DNA from: Bacteroidales bacterium
GTDB lineage: Bacteria; Bacteroidota; Bacteroidia; Bacteroidales; UBA12170
Direction of reading: 5' to 3'
Length of the DNA stretch: 45,345 nucleotides
Assembly: GCA_027858955.1 (NCBI GenBank)
Contig: JAQIBR010000110.1
Location: forward strand, 1-45,345
The translations under genes and the position numbers were made by a program. Below are positions 9,563-18,799 of the stretch, one piece after another. Under the pieces are notes generated by a model. The model made no database searches, was not told where the DNA came from, and was given only the letters and a program-made list of their open reading frames with translations. The stretch's first letter is position 1; every line of letters begins with the position of its first letter.

Positions 9563-10807
9563 TTAGGCCACCTTCTGATCTGTGAGATTGTTCTGGACGA
9601 ATTTTTCCTCGGCATAGTTTCTGTCAACTACAAGTGTTTTCATATCTTTTTTCGAAGGAAACTCGAACATGGCATCGCCCATAATTGCTTCCATTATTGA
9701 ACGTAAACCTCGTGCTCCAATTTTTGATACCAAAGCTTTTTCAACAACAAAGTCTATAGCGCTATCTTTAAAGTCGAGCTGAATATTGTCCATATCGAAC
9801 AATTTTGCATATTGTTTTATCAATGCATTTTTTGGCTCACTCAAAATTCTTCTTAATGCAACTCCATCCAATGGATTTAAATAAGTTACTATCGGAAGTC
9901 GCCCAACAATTTCAGGAATCAGACCATATGCTTTTAAATCGCCTGGAGTAATATATTGTAGTAGATTTTTCTTATCGATTTTACCTGATTCTTTTTTTGC
10001 TCCATATCCAAGCATATTTGCTTTTAAACGTGAGCCTATTTTACGTTCGATGCCATCAAAAGCACCACCGGCAATAAATAAAATATTTTTTGTATCAACC
10101 TGAATCATTTTTTGTTCAGGGTGCTTGCGGCCGCCCTGTGGTGGAACATTCACTATAGTTCCCTCCAGAAGCTTTAAAAGTGCCTGTTGAACACCTTCAC
10201 CTGAAACATCTCGTGTAATACTTGGATTATCGCTTTTACGTGCAATTTTATCCAATTCATCAATAAAAATAATGCCTCGCTCAGCAGCTTTAATATCAAA
10301 ATCGGCAGCCTGCAAAAGTTTAGATAAAATACTTTCAACATCTTCGCCAACATAACCTGCTTCGGTTAAAACGGTAGCATCAACAATGGCAAACGGGACA
10401 TCTAAAACACGTGCAATTGTTCTTGCAAGCAGGGTTTTACCGGTTCCTGTTTCACCTACTACAATCATATTTGACTTTTCTATCTCTACATCAGGAAACT
10501 TCTTACTTTCGGGTTGAGTTAAGCGCTTATAATGATTATAAACTGCAACCGATAGCATTCGTTTTGCTGCTTCCTGACCGATAACATACTCATCGAGATG
10601 TGCTTTTACTTCAATTGGTTTTAATAACTTTTCTGAAGTAAAATCAATCATTGCTTTTTGACCTTGCTGTTCTTCTTTCAAAATCAAATGTGCCTGATCA
10701 ATACAGGATTCACAAATATGCGCATTAAATCCTGCTATTAGAAGTTGCACATCTGTTTTAGCGCGTCCACAAAATGAACAGGAATCGATGATATTCTTTT
10801 TTGCCAT
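9563..10807 (-). CDS. clpX: ATP-dependent Clp protease ATP-binding subunit ClpX
   Basis: N-terminal Cys4 zinc finger ([14 protein letters not shown]...CESC), [41 protein letters not shown]. Confidence 0.97.
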   Translation of the reverse strand: MAKKNIIDSCSFCGRAKTDVQLLIAGFNAHICESCIDQAHLILKEEQQGQKAMIDFTSEKLLKPIEVKAHLDEYVIGQEAAKRMLSVAVYNHYKRLTQPESKKFPDVEIEKSNMIVVGETGTGKTLLARTIARVLDVPFAIVDATVLTEAGYVGEDVESILSKLLQAADFDIKAAERGIIFIDELDKIARKSDNPSITRDVSGEGVQQALLKLLEGTIVNVPPQGGRKHPEQKMIQVDTKNILFIAGGAFDGIERKIGSRLKANMLGYGAKKESGKIDKKNLLQYITPGDLKAYGLIPEIVGRLPIVTYLNPLDGVALRRILSEPKNALIKQYAKLFDMDNIQLDFKDSAIDFVVEKALVSKIGARGLRSIMEAIMGDAMFEFPSKKDMKTLVVDRNYAEEKFVQNNLTDQKVA

Positions 10808-10823
10808 ATAAAATCTATCTTAT

Positions 10824-10859
10824 AAAAAACTACCATAGAGTCATCCTCTTAAAAGGTAG
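10824..10859 (-). terminator. Terminator-like hairpin between clpP and clpX
   Basis: Minus strand CTACC...AGAG-loop-CTCT..GGTAG followed by TTTTTT. Confidence 0.45.
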
Positions 10860-10876
10860 CTTTATAATTTGCTTGT

Positions 10877-11548
10877 TTATTTTTTTTCTCCTAAAACTTC
10901 ATCAATCATACCATATTCTTTTGCTTCTTTTGAAGTCATCCAATAATCACGATCTCCATCTTTCTCAATCTTCTTAAGGGTTTGACCACTATGGCTGGAA
11001 ATAATTTCATAAAGTTCTTTCTTTAATTTGATAATTTCACGAGCCGTAATTTCGATATCAGAAGCTTGTCCCTGTGCTCCTCCCATTGGTTGATGAATAA
11101 GTACGCGCGAATGCTTTAAGGCAGTTCGTTTTCCTTCTGCGCCGGCGCACAATAAAACTGCTCCCATAGAAGCCGCCATTCCTGTACAGATAGTTGCAAC
11201 ATCAGGATTGATATATTGCATAGTATCGTAAATTCCCAAACCTGCATACACTGAACCGCCCGGGGTGTTCAAATAAATTTGAATATCTTTTTCAGCATCA
11301 GCACTTTCCAAGAAAAGTAACTGAGCTTGAATAATGTTAGAGACATAATCATCAATAGGAACACCTAAAAAGATGATGCGATCCATCATTAAACGTGAAA
11401 AAACATCCATTTGAGCAACATTTAGCTGACGCTCTTCAATAATTGTCGGTGAAATATAATTTTGCATCATAGATGTATATCTGTCCAATGTTAATGAACT
11501 GATTCCTACATGTTTGGTAGCGTATTTTCTAAATTCATTTGTATCCAT
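10877..11548 (-). CDS. clpP: ATP-dependent Clp protease proteolytic subunit
   Basis: CTGMAASMGAVLLCAGAEGKRTALKHSRVLIHQPMGG catalytic Ser/His motifs. Confidence 0.97.
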   Translation of the reverse strand: MDTNEFRKYATKHVGISSLTLDRYTSMMQNYISPTIIEERQLNVAQMDVFSRLMMDRIIFLGVPIDDYVSNIIQAQLLFLESADAEKDIQIYLNTPGGSVYAGLGIYDTMQYINPDVATICTGMAASMGAVLLCAGAEGKRTALKHSRVLIHQPMGGAQGQASDIEITAREIIKLKKELYEIISSHSGQTLKKIEKDGDRDYWMTSKEAKEYGMIDEVLGEKK

Positions 11549-11553
11549 AATTC

Positions 11554-12921
11554 CTATGCTTTAGGTGGTTGACTAGCTTTTTTAATAAAATCTTCTAATG
11601 AGATTGATTGATTTTTTAAAGATAGTTTTTCTTTGAATAAGTTTTGTAATTTTTTGTCGTAAAGCTGATCGTAAATTTTATTTACTTCTTCCTTGTTTTG
11701 CATCACGGTGTCGACAATACCATCCATTTGGCTCATCATTGCAGGGTCTTGAGTTTGACCGCCAAAATACTGACCGCCAATAAAACCTTTGATATGTTCG
11801 CGAACTTCATCCTGTTCAACCTTTATTTCGTTCTCTTTAAACAATTTATCTTGCAATAATTGCCATTTTAAAGAACTATCGTAGCTAGGCCACTGAACTT
11901 CGATCTGATCGGCAGTTAATTTACCTTCGTTATTAGCTAAAACCCAACGTTTCATAAACTCGACAGGAACCTGGATATTAGCTTTTTCGATTAACATATC
12001 TACAGTTTCCGACATAAACAATTTATCGCTCTCACCCATAAATTGCTTAGAAGCATCTTCTTTAATTTTAGCTCTAAAATCATCAGCAGTTTTAATTTCG
12101 GCAGATGGATATGCTTTCTTAAATAAATCTTCGTTTACTTCGGCAGGAACGGTAAAATGAATTTCGATAATTTCAACTTCGAAATCGGCTTTTAATTCTT
12201 CAACCATTTCTTTGGCAACAGCTAACATAGCTCCAACTTTATCGGCATCCTTAAATGCTTTCATAGGGTCAAAAACAATAACATCGCCTTTGGCTTTGCC
12301 TACAAGCATATTTGTAATTGTCTTTAACTTAATATCATCAACTTTAAATTTTCCTTTATGAGCGATTCCGCCTTCCAGAACATTTCCGTCTGCATCCAAT
12401 TGCTTAATTTCGGCTTCTATCTCAGCACCTTCAACAACAGCTTCAGGATGAGAATGTTCCCCAAAACGTGACTGAATATCAAGTACATAATCATCGGTCA
12501 TTTTCTCGTTTACTTCAATATCAAAATAATTTGCATTTATTTTATCATTTAACTCCAAATTTATTTCTGGAAATAAGGCTATATCAAAATAAAAGGTGAA
12601 ATCTTTCTCATTTTCCAAATCTGCTTTATCTTCTTTATCAAGACTTGGCAATGGATTTCCAAGTAGATTTATCTTATTATCGGTAATATGTGAATTCAAT
12701 GTTTCAGAAAGCAATTTGTTTACTTCCTCACCTAACACACCTTTACCATACATTTTATTTACGATACCGAAAGGTACTTTACCAGTTCTAAAACCGGGAA
12801 CGTTTGCCTTTTTACGATGTTCGTTCAAAGCGCTTTTTACCTTGTCGGCATAATCATTTTCACTAATTTCAACAGTTATAAGTGCTGTTAAATCTCCTGT
12901 GCTTTCTTGCGTAATATTCAT
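11554..12921 (-). CDS. tig: Trigger factor
   Basis: N-terminal ribosome-binding GFRTGKVPFGIV motif; tig-clpP-clpX gene order. Confidence 0.95.
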   Translation of the reverse strand: MNITQESTGDLTALITVEISENDYADKVKSALNEHRKKANVPGFRTGKVPFGIVNKMYGKGVLGEEVNKLLSETLNSHITDNKINLLGNPLPSLDKEDKADLENEKDFTFYFDIALFPEINLELNDKINANYFDIEVNEKMTDDYVLDIQSRFGEHSHPEAVVEGAEIEAEIKQLDADGNVLEGGIAHKGKFKVDDIKLKTITNMLVGKAKGDVIVFDPMKAFKDADKVGAMLAVAKEMVEELKADFEVEIIEIHFTVPAEVNEDLFKKAYPSAEIKTADDFRAKIKEDASKQFMGESDKLFMSETVDMLIEKANIQVPVEFMKRWVLANNEGKLTADQIEVQWPSYDSSLKWQLLQDKLFKENEIKVEQDEVREHIKGFIGGQYFGGQTQDPAMMSQMDGIVDTVMQNKEEVNKIYDQLYDKKLQNLFKEKLSLKNQSISLEDFIKKASQPPKA

Positions 12922-13128
12922 TGAAAAACTGAATTATTAAAGGATTAAAAATCAATTGTATTTAGCTTGTTTTAAAGGGCTGCAAATATAAGGATTTTTT
13001 TAAAAAAAGATGCCTTTTTTGATGAAAATCAGATAATAGTGTTTGCGATAGCGTATAACTTGATTTTTCATTTCATTTTAAAATTTATTGTACTTTTGGT
13101 GATATAGAAATTAAAAATAAACAAACCA

Positions 13129-14217
13129 ATGCAAAACCTTTTTCGACTTATCGCTATTTTCGTGTTTATAACCGGAAGTATTCCACTTAAAGCTCAAGAA
13201 AACAACAATCAAATATTAGAGAAACTAAGTAGGCTCGAGCGAGCAAATGAAAACTTAAATCATCGTCTGGATGTGCTTTCCAAACAGAGCGATGATATTT
13301 TATGGTTTCAACGTGTTGGCGATGTAGCTTTTGTGGACAAAATTTATATTGCTGGGCCACCCCGATCTAATATGAGCAATCCTACAGCAATGGGATATGA
13401 CAATCCATTAAAATTCTGGACTTATGTATTTATACCTAGATTGGTTACTTCTAATCAAAAATATCCGTTAATTGTTTTGCCTCACGGAGGAGTTCATTCC
13501 AATTTAAGTACATATTATACACATATTATACGCGAATTAGTAGCACAAGGATATATTGTAGTTGCTCCCGAATATAGAGGAAGTACAGGATACGGCAAAT
13601 CTTATTACCAGAATATTGATTATGGAGGATTAGAAACAGAAGATGTTTTTGCGGCACGTAATCACATGGTAGAAAATTATAAAATTGTTGACAAACATCG
13701 CGTGGGTATTATAGGATGGAGTCATGGAGGATTGATTTCTTTGCTAAATATTTTCGATCATCCTGATGATTATCAAGTTGCTTTTGCAGGAGTTCCCGTA
13801 AGCGATTTGATTGCGCGTATGGGCTATCACAATAAAAGCTATCTCGATTTATATTCTGCTGATTATCATATTGGAAAAACTGTAAATCAAGATGTTGAAG
13901 AATACCGCCGCCGCTCGCCAGCGTGGAATACACATCGCATGAGTGATACACCTTTACTTATCCATACTAATACTAACGATAATGATGTTAACGTTTTAGA
14001 AGTTGAGCATCTGATAAAATCCTTAAAAGCTGATGGTAAAAAGTTTGAATATGAAATATATCAGGCAATTCCCGGTGGTCATTCTTTTGATAGGATAGAC
14101 ACAAAAAAAGCAAATCAGATCCGTGTAAAGATTTATAAATTTTTGGCAGATAAACTCAGACCACCAAAACCAATTAGAAATGTAAGGGACTTAAGAAAAG
14201 CTGCTTATAGGTTTTAA
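13129..14217 (+). CDS. S9-family prolyl oligopeptidase/alpha-beta hydrolase, secreted
   Basis: GIIGWSHGG nucleophile elbow, PEYRGSTGYGKSYY, terminal PGGHSFD His; signal peptide. Confidence 0.88.
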   Translation: MQNLFRLIAIFVFITGSIPLKAQENNNQILEKLSRLERANENLNHRLDVLSKQSDDILWFQRVGDVAFVDKIYIAGPPRSNMSNPTAMGYDNPLKFWTYVFIPRLVTSNQKYPLIVLPHGGVHSNLSTYYTHIIRELVAQGYIVVAPEYRGSTGYGKSYYQNIDYGGLETEDVFAARNHMVENYKIVDKHRVGIIGWSHGGLISLLNIFDHPDDYQVAFAGVPVSDLIARMGYHNKSYLDLYSADYHIGKTVNQDVEEYRRRSPAWNTHRMSDTPLLIHTNTNDNDVNVLEVEHLIKSLKADGKKFEYEIYQAIPGGHSFDRIDTKKANQIRVKIYKFLADKLRPPKPIRNVRDLRKAAYRF

Positions 14218-14294
14218 AACAAGTAACTACTAGCTAGTAACTAGAGTCTTGAGAAAGAAACCTTAATCATTTTTGAGAAACAATTTAAGAATCC

Positions 14295-14525
14295 GTTCCG
14301 AAAAGTTAAAAAGTCCTGAAAGGACTGAACTTGAATAACCGTGGGTGCAACCCACGGAAGGATAAAAGACGAACTCACAACCCTGAAAGGGTTGAATATT
14401 AACATATTAAAGGTTCAACCCTTTCAGGGTTGTAAGTTCAATTTCGCTTATTTTCCACCGGTTCCACCGGTGGTTATTCAAATTTTATCCCTTCGGGATA
14501 ATCTACAGACTTCTCGGAGTGGACT
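14295..14525. repeat. Cluster of REP-like palindromes
   Basis: AGTCCT-GAA-AGGACT; CCGTGGGT-GCA-ACCCACGG; CAACCCTGAAAGGGTTGAA and its exact reverse complement; CCACCGGT-TCC-ACCGGTGG; ATCCC-TTC-GGGAT. Confidence 0.85.
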
Positions 14526-14528
14526 CAT

Positions 14529-15602
14529 CTAATGAATATTCAAAATCGGCAATAATCTGACTCCCTTTCTATTATTGCCTGCATAATTTAAAAGGCCAAA
14601 TTGGACACCATGTAATTCTTTTGTATTATTAAATAGAGCTATTGAAACACCTGTCATTACATTTGTGTTGGAATAGCCAGCAAATGACAAACCACGATAT
14701 TCTTCTGCTTTTAAATAACCGGGTACTATACTAATTCCGCTTATTATATTATCACTACGCACATATGCAGTAGCAATTTGAATGCCTTTAATTTCCTCTC
14801 CAGCACCAATTCCTATTCCTGCAATACTTATCCCTTTTAATTGCTTACCTGCACCTAAACCGATTCCCGCAATTTGAATCCCGCTAAGATTTCTACCCGC
14901 GCCAATGCCAATTCCAGCGAAAGTAAGTCCATTTATATCTTTACCTGAACCAACACCTAAACCACCAATTGTAATACCATTAATATCTCCTCCAGCTCCA
15001 ATTCCCAGGCCTGCAATCGAAATGCCTGATAAATCACTACCTGCACCAACACCTAGTCCTCCAATAACAATTCCACTTATATCAGCTCCAGAACCAACAC
15101 CTAAACCTCCTAGTATCAGCCCATTCATATCACTACCAGATCCTAAACCCAGGCCAGCAGCAGCAATACCATTTATTTGATTCCCACTCCCCAAACCAAT
15201 TCCAGCAATAGTAATTCCATCAAGATTTTGACCAGCGCCTAAACCAATACCTGCAATATTTAAACCCCACATATTTTTATGGGCAGTGATTCCAACAATA
15301 CCGACATTAATAATGCCCATTTTAGCAGCAGTTGGGAACATTCCTAGAGATATACCGTTAACTACAGCATTTGTATTCTCATTATGTTTCCAAAAAGTGA
15401 TATTAATTCCATTTATCTGCTCAACATGTTTATCAGCAAAATTAAGACGAATACCACTAAATTTATGCGAATTACCAAAACCAATACCAGCTGTTTTTGT
15501 AGGAATACCAAAAGATAATGATGATTCTGAACTTGTTTGAGCTTGTAGATAAGAAAACTGGATAAGGCAAAAGGAGATGAAAAACAAACTAGATTTTTTC
15601 AT
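14529..15602 (-). CDS. Secreted Gly-rich repeat protein (LA_2272-type surface repeat family)
   Basis: Signal peptide plus 10 tandem 16-aa units G(I/L)G(I/L/V)G(A/S)Gxx(I/L)xGIxIx. Confidence 0.7.
   Translation of the reverse strand: MKKSSLFFISFCLIQFSYLQAQTSSESSLSFGIPTKTAGIGFGNSHKFSGIRLNFADKHVEQINGINITFWKHNENTNAVVNGISLGMFPTAAKMGIINVGIVGITAHKNMWGLNIAGIGLGAGQNLDGITIAGIGLGSGNQINGIAAAGLGLGSGSDMNGLILGGLGVGSGADISGIVIGGLGVGAGSDLSGISIAGLGIGAGGDINGITIGGLGVGSGKDINGLTFAGIGIGAGRNLSGIQIAGIGLGAGKQLKGISIAGIGIGAGEEIKGIQIATAYVRSDNIISGISIVPGYLKAEEYRGLSFAGYSNTNVMTGVSIALFNNTKELHGVQFGLLNYAGNNRKGVRLLPILNIH
14772..15251 (-). repeat. 10 x 48-bp in-frame coding tandem repeat
   Basis: Residues 118-277 of the ORF at 14529-15602 divide into ten 16-aa units. 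Confidence 0.85.
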
Positions 15603-15686
15603 AATATAGAATTTATTATTTAGGAATTTATTCTTAAATGCTGCAAATAAGACGAAAGCTAAAGAAAAGAGTTACATAATGGACGT

Positions 15687-15715
15687 AAAAAAACCGTTGA
15701 ATAACTCCAACGGTT
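15687..15715 (-). terminator. Rho-independent terminator after tRNA-Leu
   Basis: AACCGTTG-N8-CAACGGTT perfect stem; T-run on minus strand. Confidence 0.8.
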
Positions 15716-15718
15716 TTG

Positions 15719-15800
15719 TGCGGATGAAGGGACTCGAACCCCCACGCCTCTCGGCACTAGATCCTAAGTCTAGCGCGGCTACCAATTACGCCACATCCGC
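15719..15800 (-). tRNA. tRNA-Leu (anticodon TAG)
   Basis: Minus strand GCGGATGTGGCGTAATTGGTAGCCGCGCTAGACTTAGGATCTAGTGCCGAGAGGCGTGGGGGTTCGAGTCCCTTCATCCGCA; long variable arm and CTTAGGA anticodon loop. Confidence 0.96.
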
Positions 15801-16009
15801 AATTAATTTAAGCGCTGCAAAGATATAAACTTTTTTATATGTCCAAAGGATTTTTTACTCTAACATAAATTTTTTTTTGTAATTGGGCTTTTTCGTTATT
15901 TGTCCAAAGGACTCCAATGGAGATGCGCTGAAATGTTTTTTACGCATTACATAGAGATGGTAATCCATAAACGAAGTTAAATTTAAAATACATTTTTATG
16001 ACAGCAGTT

Positions 16010-16262
16010 TCAAGATCAATCCCGTTAGGGATTTAATATTTATAGAAAACAATTCATATCGATTTTGTTGTCCCTTTTGGGACAAAATATTATTATTCAA
16101 TAGGTTAAAAAGTGTATGATTCACCAAATTGCACATTAAATTTACTATTCTTTTAAATTTATTGCGTACCTAAAGGCACTTGATTAATGCCCTCTGAAAT
16201 CTTCTATAAATATTCTGTGCCTAAGGCACAAACGAATTACATCCTGATTTGTGACGATATCA
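16010..16262. repeat. Second cluster of REP-like palindromes
   Basis: AATCCCGTTAGGGATT; ATTTTGTTGTCCC-TTTT-GGGACAAAAT; GTACCTAAAGGCAC; GTGCCTAAGGCAC. Confidence 0.75.
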
Positions 16263-16333
16263 GCGCATTAATTACTGAAATAGCCGGTAATTGAGTAAAC
16301 TGAAAATAACTTCCCTAAGAAATTTAAGATTCG

Positions 16334-17437
16334 TTAGAATCCAACAAGTAATCCAATTCCACCCGCAATCAATCCAACAGCAACATTAATAGCTTTCATA
16401 ACTAAAAAACTCTTACGTGATTCTGCAAGTAATGGCAAGGCACCATGACCATCTTGAACAATTGAACTTGCCAGCAAAATGCTGAAAGGTATCATTCCCT
16501 GAAAAAAGAGAATAATAAAAATAAAATGTGGCCCCGATTCAGGAATAATTCCTATTACTACTGCTATGATTAATATCATCCACAAATTACCTGTAATCCA
16601 GTCTTTTACATCGTAAAACTGATCAATAGCCGCTACAAATATCATAGCACCCAAAGTCCACAATAAAATTTTTAGAAAGTGCTTTTTTATTACGTGACCC
16701 CACAGATGATCTTCTAAAAAATGATCGCTTGCAAATAGAAATATTACTAATGCAATTACTGATATTATGACAAAGGTTGCTTGAATCCAATCAAATTCAT
16801 AGTGGTCGTGTAAATCAATTACTTTTTGGATCTTACCATCAACAATACCAAAGCTGGCATGATCGTGACCCATGGCACCAGAAAGTAAAGCGAAAAGGAA
16901 TAATACTATCCCTCCTATTAGTAAGGCACGTGTAAATGTAATATTACGAAGATTTTCCCAGACACTTCTTGCTTTTAAAACAACCTTTTCTACTTCGTGC
17001 TCGTGAATTACCATATGACCTGGAGGAACACAAAAGAATTCGAAGCGTTTACCAAAAATCATTATAAGCCATCCAACCAAGATAGCTATAAAGAAGATAA
17101 TTAAATTTATCACAAGTGCAGCCTCAGGAATAACAGAAAACATAATGAAGGCTTCATCGCCCGAAGTGGCAATCATAACAGTTACAAGTGCCGCAAACTT
17201 AACAATTCCATGAGCATAAAGCGAAACCACCGTATAAGCTCCTAAGCAACCTGGAATTATTCCCATAAAGGCAGCAAAAACCAATTGAAGAAAAGGGGAG
17301 CCTTTTAAATGTTTGGCCCAATTACCACGAGATTTAACATTTAAAAACTCAATAATCAACATCATTACCAACACAAAACTGGTAATCATAATCGATTGCT
17401 TAATAATTGGGACTAAACTGGCTAGAAATGTTTCCAT
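16334..17437 (-). CDS. Putative manganese/arsenic-type efflux permease
   Basis: Polytopic membrane protein, GIIPGCLGAYTVVSLYAHGIVKFAALVTVMIATSGDEAF and His-rich loops; family assignment from recalled motif. Confidence 0.65.
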   Translation of the reverse strand: METFLASLVPIIKQSIMITSFVLVMMLIIEFLNVKSRGNWAKHLKGSPFLQLVFAAFMGIIPGCLGAYTVVSLYAHGIVKFAALVTVMIATSGDEAFIMFSVIPEAALVINLIIFFIAILVGWLIMIFGKRFEFFCVPPGHMVIHEHEVEKVVLKARSVWENLRNITFTRALLIGGIVLFLFALLSGAMGHDHASFGIVDGKIQKVIDLHDHYEFDWIQATFVIISVIALVIFLFASDHFLEDHLWGHVIKKHFLKILLWTLGAMIFVAAIDQFYDVKDWITGNLWMILIIAVVIGIIPESGPHFIFIILFFQGMIPFSILLASSIVQDGHGALPLLAESRKSFLVMKAINVAVGLIAGGIGLLVGF

Positions 17438-17523
17438 AAAGCAAAACTAGGTTTTTATCTTATATTGAGATAATCTTAATATTAAATTAGTAAAAAAATA
17501 GCGTTATCATAAAATGATATAAC

Positions 17524-18768
17524 TTAAAGTATAAATCGCCATATCAGATAAAAAACACTAAACAGGCTCAAAAAGATCATTCCAATCCAAGCATAAACTA
17601 ATAACCATTTTTTTGGTCTTGATTCTTTTGGAAAGCTTGAATGTGTAACAGCTTTATAATTCAAAATGGCCAAAACCGGAGCAGCAACAAATGAAATGGT
17701 AGTAGCCAAATCAACAATAAAGCGCATTGATTGTCCAAAATAAATCAATAGAGCCAATGTGCCAAAAATAGTAATGAGCATCCACGCTGTATACGGAATC
17801 GCACTTTTTTCATTTTTTGTTTTTAAAGAAGGAAACAATAATTCCGATGAAGGTTGCATTACACGGGGATATGCATCAAGAACTGTAACTGTAGTAGAAA
17901 ACATTGTTGTTAAAGCTGCTATTGCAATAATCCAATATGCCCAATTTCCTAACGAAAAGGTGTACATATCAATTAGTTGCCCTGCAAACTCCACTCCATT
18001 GGACGAAAGTTCTTTGCCCGATCCATACATTACAAAAGCACCCAAAGACACAAATCCCATAGCCAAAAAAGCCGTTCCAATATATCCAAAGTTAAAATCA
18101 AATAAAGATTCTTTTAAACTTGGTTTATGTCTGCTCGATTCCATTTTAGCAACTGTCCAGCTCGAGTGCCAGGTGGAAATATCAATTGGGCCGGGCATCC
18201 ATCCAACCAAAGCAATTAAAAAAGCTAAATCAAGCGCATTAGTCCAATCAAATGCAATAGCTTCCATTGTTTTTATTTCAAATGCAGCAATCACAGCAAT
18301 TAAAGTAGAAACAGTAAGTGTTAGAATTATGACTTTAATCATTTTATCTAAGGCAGAAAATTTACCGCTCAATAAAACAAACATTGTGAAAAATAAAATA
18401 ATAGCAGTTAAACTATTTGTACTAAGCGAAATACCAAAAATATTTCCAAGAAGTGCAGCAGTAACAACAGTAACTGCAGCTTGTAAAGCAAACATGGTGC
18501 TAAGAGTTAATAGCGCAAAAATGCCTAGAGCCCACTTTCCGGTTTTATTATAACCATCTACCAGAGATTTTCCAGTAGAACTTGCATAACGAGGTGCAAA
18601 TTCGAAAAAGGGGTATTTTATAATATTTGCGGCAATTACTACCCAAATCAATTCAAAACCATAACTGGCTCCTGCCCTTGTTGATTGCACCAAATGAGAA
18701 ACTCCCACTGCAGCACCAGCATAGAGTAAACCAGGCCCGAGGGTTTTTAATAAACTTTTAATCTTCAT
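17524..18768 (-). CDS. Nramp-family metal-ion transporter, divergent (no DPGN motif)
   Basis: LGPGLLYAGAAVGVSHLVQSTRAGASYG aligns with Nramp TM1; WMPGPIDISTWHSS aligns with the TM6 MPH region. Confidence 0.82.
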   Translation of the reverse strand: MKIKSLLKTLGPGLLYAGAAVGVSHLVQSTRAGASYGFELIWVVIAANIIKYPFFEFAPRYASSTGKSLVDGYNKTGKWALGIFALLTLSTMFALQAAVTVVTAALLGNIFGISLSTNSLTAIILFFTMFVLLSGKFSALDKMIKVIILTLTVSTLIAVIAAFEIKTMEAIAFDWTNALDLAFLIALVGWMPGPIDISTWHSSWTVAKMESSRHKPSLKESLFDFNFGYIGTAFLAMGFVSLGAFVMYGSGKELSSNGVEFAGQLIDMYTFSLGNWAYWIIAIAALTTMFSTTVTVLDAYPRVMQPSSELLFPSLKTKNEKSAIPYTAWMLITIFGTLALLIYFGQSMRFIVDLATTISFVAAPVLAILNYKAVTHSSFPKESRPKKWLLVYAWIGMIFLSLFSVFYLIWRFIL

Positions 18769-18799
18769 ACTTAAAATGTCACTTAGATTATATAGCAGA

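Noticed and set aside
14905-15180. Proline-rich 91-aa plus-strand ORF with apparent repeats
   Set aside because: Antisense shadow of the Gly-rich repeats of the minus-strand surface protein.
17759-18553. 264-aa plus-strand ORF
   Set aside because: Lies wholly antisense to the Nramp gene; composition matches a shadow frame and no recognisable motif.
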